Part shown: positions 60,858 through 64,000 of the stretch, piece after piece
Position numbering within the stretch: position 1 is the first letter of the stretch
How the letters are laid out: the number at the start of each line of letters is the position of its first letter
Source: Poecilobothrus nobilitatus
Taxonomy: Eukaryota > Arthropoda > Insecta > Diptera > Dolichopodidae
Direction of reading: 5' to 3'
NCBI GenBank assembly: GCA_947095535.1
Contig: OX352772.1
Location: 223,019,617 to 223,083,616, forward strand
Length of the DNA stretch: 64,000 nt
Position numbers and translations under genes: made by a program
Notes under the pieces: model-generated
Databases searched by the model: none
The model's input: the letters and a program-made list of their open reading frames with translations, nothing else
Told to the model about the DNA's origin: nothing

Positions 60858-60870
60858 TCCTCCACCCTCT
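60858..60870 (-). promoter_or_regulatory. Polypurine tract
   Basis: AGAGGGTGGAGGA on -, lying between env on one side and the LTR start on the other, where plus-strand synthesis of LTR elements is primed. Confidence 0.65.
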
Positions 60871-60970
60871 AAAATCGAGTGACCTCACTTGATCAAGCTT
60901 AGAAGATGGTAATTGTTGTGGATTTCTTTTCATTGGTACTATTGGTGAATTCTAGGGTTGCGTTGAGATT

Positions 60971-61850
60971 TCATCTGATGCTTTTTCTGTTACTTGTACA
61001 ATTTGTTTTTTTACATTCTTGTTGTTGTTCTTCTGATTTGGATTGACTGCGATGATTGATTACTATTTTATTTGTTCTTTTGCACGTTAATATAATTACT
61101 GTTATTACTAAGGATGATATGATGAAAGTTGTGGGTACTAAGGTGATGATATTAAAAATTCTATTGGTTTCTTTCTCTTCTTTTGATAAGTGTATTTCTT
61201 TTGTATTCTTCAGATGTATGTCCTTCCGGAGTTCTAGAGATAGGTGTTCTTGTAGCTCGTTTTTTGTAAATTGAGACTGGAGAATTGCTGGTAATACGTT
61301 AACTGATGAAATTTCTTTTGAGACGTAAGTTTTACCCAAAATATTAATACTTGCGTTATGAAATTTTATGACATACGTTCCAGAAAGATTACGTAGTTCA
61401 TTATCAATTACGATAACATCGTCAAACTAGTTAAGTAACAATATTTTTTCGGCTATTTCCTCAACTGTCCGGATGTGATGATTATTTGTTATATTGCAGG
61501 TAGAATTCTTTCCTTTCAGTAGATTAAAGATTCAGGTAGAGCTTTTAAAATTTACAATATTTTCTTTTTTACATATAAATACATTATTCAGTTTTTTACA
61601 AATTTTACTAATACCATACAATTTTTCATTATTAGGAATATCATCATTTAATAATATATTATTAAATTCGAGATTTACTACAATATTTTCATTTTTGATT
61701 GGTTTGAGCAGCAAATTTTCGTAAATATAATTATCAGTTTTTATCATTAAAAAATCCTCGTGGTCTGGCGTACCCGCTAACAATTTCCATATTGAACCAA
61801 GATAATTGATTACTCCTTTTTTTCGTGGGAGTCTTGAATTCATCTAGAAG
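60971..61850 (-). pseudogene. Second errantivirus env remnant (different family)
   Basis: The 61532-61843 frame has a basic LPRKKGVINYLGSIWKLL region (cleavage site plus fusion-peptide-like segment) and the 60971-61339 frame has a membrane span (TTFIISSLVITVIILT) with a basic cytoplasmic tail (CKRTNK). The same architecture as the 53.2-54.4 kb env but a clearly different sequence, so a second family. The frames are out of register with a gap of about 190 bp, and the surface part is missing or unrecognisable; non-functional. Confidence 0.78.
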
Positions 61851-62189
61851 ATTTTGAACTTGCACTGTTTCGTGATGAAAATTATGATACAGCGGGTGCT
61901 GCCTAGTTATATTTTCTTCCAGAAAGTTGTTGATTTCCTCTAAAGCTTAGAGTACCCAGATCACTGATATGGATGAGTAAAATTATCAATACAATTCATG
62001 CAATAAAAATCTAAAAGAAATGAATAGTATGGTAGAAGTTTTGTTTTGTAAAGTAAAAAGAAGAATTTTGGTAATAAAAGTTGGAATAAAAGTTGAAATT
62101 TAAATGTTATTTAAAGGAGTTTGGTTAAATAAATAGAATAGATTTAAAAGAAATGAAAATAAGAAAATTAATCGGATACTTTACGATTT

Positions 62190-63370
62190 AATATTCGATT
62201 TGTAGACAACTCGACCTGCTTGAATAACGACAGTGGTTTTTCGATTTTCTTTCACTATTTCTTTTTTGTATCTTATCGATAACTTGGATCCTAAACGCTT
62301 ATTATGCTTAACGTAAATTATTTATCCTGGTTCGTATTGTCTAATAGGTTTTTGTTTTTTCTTGTGTGTCATAAGATCCCTTTTTTGTTTCTCCCTAATC
62401 TTTTCTATGTTTGATAATCTGGTCTTTTCGAACTCCTCAGGTGAAATATTGGGAATTCTTCCTAGGAACAGCTCTAATGGTTTTTTTGCAGTTACGGAGT
62501 GTATCGTATGATTATATTCATTCACTGCAATTTGTAGTAATTCGTCAAACTTCTAATCAGAATTTTCCGCTCTAAGGCATCTCATAATTTCTGATAGAGT
62601 AGAGTGGAACCTCTCTATTTGCCCGTTAACCTCACTTTTATAAGGTGGTGTTGTATATGTCTTGATCTTCATCTCGTCTTCCATCATTGCTTTGATGGAG
62701 GTGGAGTTTAGCAACTTTTCGTTGTCTATGACTACAAATTCTGGAATTCCAAACTAGAGCTAGTCTGATGTGTTCGACTGATTTGCTTTCTATTATCCTG
62801 GCTTGTCGAAACTTTGTAAGCTTATCTAAGGCCGTAAGGACTAGTTTGAATTCTGCGGAGAAGATGTCATTATGAACCATATATCCTGCAAAGCTGGAAA
62901 TGGGCGTGGAAATGGGGAAATTTGAATTCCGGATCAGTAGGGTGCCGGTCATATTTATTCTCTTCGCAAATCGAACATAATTTTACAAAGTTATTTATTT
63001 TTCTACTCAGTTGTGGAAAATAATACTTTTCTAATATTTGTGTCCTGTTTTCCTCTGGATTTGTGCGCGCTCGTCTATGAGTATCTGCTACGATTTCGGT
63101 TTGAGTGCTTTCGTTAATTACCTCTTTGACAAGAATTCTGGTAAATCTGATTTTGAAACTTACGCAGTGGGTAGAATAAATTTTTGGGATCTTGCCCATT
63201 ACATTTTCGCTACACATGATAGCATTTATACAATTCGGGTTAAGATATCCTTTTAAGATTTTTGTAAAATTTTTTCCGGTAAAATCCTTTTGTGATATTA
63301 CGTGTCTAAAATATTTTGGAAATGGATTGACTATCTTATATTTTTCATCGGAGAGAGTAAAATTTGGCAC
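62190..63370 (-). pseudogene. Gypsy-group integrase remnant of the second family
   Basis: Read on -: the zinc-binding half with DTHRRARTNPEENRTQILE and FVKLCSICEENKYDRHP (62870-63370); a core piece (62638-62952) with VHNDIFSAEF and ALDKLTKFRQAR; NEYNHTIHSVTAKKPLELF and the basic arm (62322-62525); and a C-terminal VIQAGRVVYKSN near 62215. It is read in three frames, so frameshifted. It directly precedes the env remnant at 61.8 kb in the expected pol-env order. Confidence 0.82.
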
Positions 63371-63374
63371 GAAT

Positions 63375-64000
63375 TGATATCAAATGTTCCAAATGAATTT
63401 AATCATAAAGACCAAATTTTTTGGAAAATGATGAATATTAATAATAAGAGTTTTGACGCTATTTTAGGACAAAACGTATTAAACTGTATCGGTGCAAAAA
63501 TTGATTTAGAAAACCAACAAATATAAATTAAAGGCAAAGTAACTAAATTTAAAAATGCATGTCCTTTCAATGAAATTCATTAACTGTTTCTTTAACCTTA
63601 AATCCAAGTGATATTTACAATCATATAAAGGATGAAAAATTGAATACAGAAGAATGTAAATACCTTAGGAATATTATCCATAATAATAAGGATTTATTCT
63701 ACCAAGACGGTCAACAATTAACTAATGTTGATATAATCAAACATTCAATTGTTACAAAAACCTCTCAACCAATTTATTCTAAAATCTATCGTTTCCCCAA
63801 AGTATATGAGCAAGAAGTCGAAAAACAAACTATAGAAATGTTAGCTCAAGGAATTATAAAGCATAGTAATTCACCATATAATTCTCCAATTTGGGTAGTT
63901 CCCAAGAAAATTGATTATTCGGGAGAAAGGCAATGGCAAATTGTTGTTGATTATCGTAAACTTAACGAAATCACAATAGATGATAAGTTCCCATTACCAA
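63375..64000 (+). pseudogene. Gypsy-group protease-RT fragment, cut by the window end
   Basis: The protease C-terminus DAILGQNVLNCIGAKID ends at a stop near 63526. The RT N-terminal region then follows in other frames ([20 protein letters not shown] near 63850, [11 protein letters not shown] near 63950). It is the same family as the - strand RT at 59082-60480 but in opposite orientation. Small indels break the frame near 63590 and 63760. Confidence 0.82.

Overview
This is a eukaryotic, very AT-rich window that looks like repeat-dominated (heterochromatic or piRNA-cluster-like) DNA from a dipteran insect, probably a higher fly. The pointers are INE-1/DINE-1-like elements (GGGTATA termini, TTCTGAATCAGGATCA, GAGTCGAT and TGTCCGTCCGTCC blocks), errantivirus (gypsy-group) LTR elements with env, an I-like LINE with RNase H, Jockey/CR1-like LINEs, and mariner elements whose transposase carries a DLTPLDYFLWGY motif. 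No intact host gene is recognised. Almost everything is mobile DNA, mostly broken.

Layout. 0.5-11.1 kb: two INE-1-like (Helentron-derived) elements lie tail to tail. Each carries a huge array of a 147-bp tandem repeat, about 23 and about 41 units. 11.1-15.9 kb: a SINE with target-site duplication, a 102-bp tandem repeat, one unassigned open frame and a complete but decayed mariner. 15.9-18.9 kb: a 3.0-kb DNA transposon with about 30-bp terminal inverted repeats, many palindromic CACTTAAGTG subterminal motifs, and a spliced, decayed gene of a poorly characterised insect protein family. 19.0-20.5 kb: a second INE-1-like element with about 470-bp internal repeats and a 17-bp terminal hairpin.

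21.8-32.2 kb: a segment of about 3.3 kb is present three times in tandem. It contains a LINE fragment, a tRNA-like sequence and a mariner fragment. Copies 2 and 3 share a 143-bp deletion and an INE-1-like insertion that copy 1 lacks, so the order of events can be read. 32.2-50.6 kb: five degenerate non-LTR retrotransposons follow one another, one on + and then four all on -.

50.6-64.0 kb: a nest of gypsy/errantivirus pieces. LTR-leader-gag pieces lie on + and env-integrase-RT pieces lie on -, in an alternating (+,-,+,-) order that looks like a tandem duplication of a chimeric unit. A second errantivirus env-integrase piece on - follows, and a further + protease-RT fragment runs off the window end.

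The genes do not form a pathway. They are layers of insertions. The same-strand run of LINE and gypsy-group fragments from 35.7 to 63 kb resembles the organisation of unistrand piRNA clusters. That is inference only, and small-RNA data would decide it.
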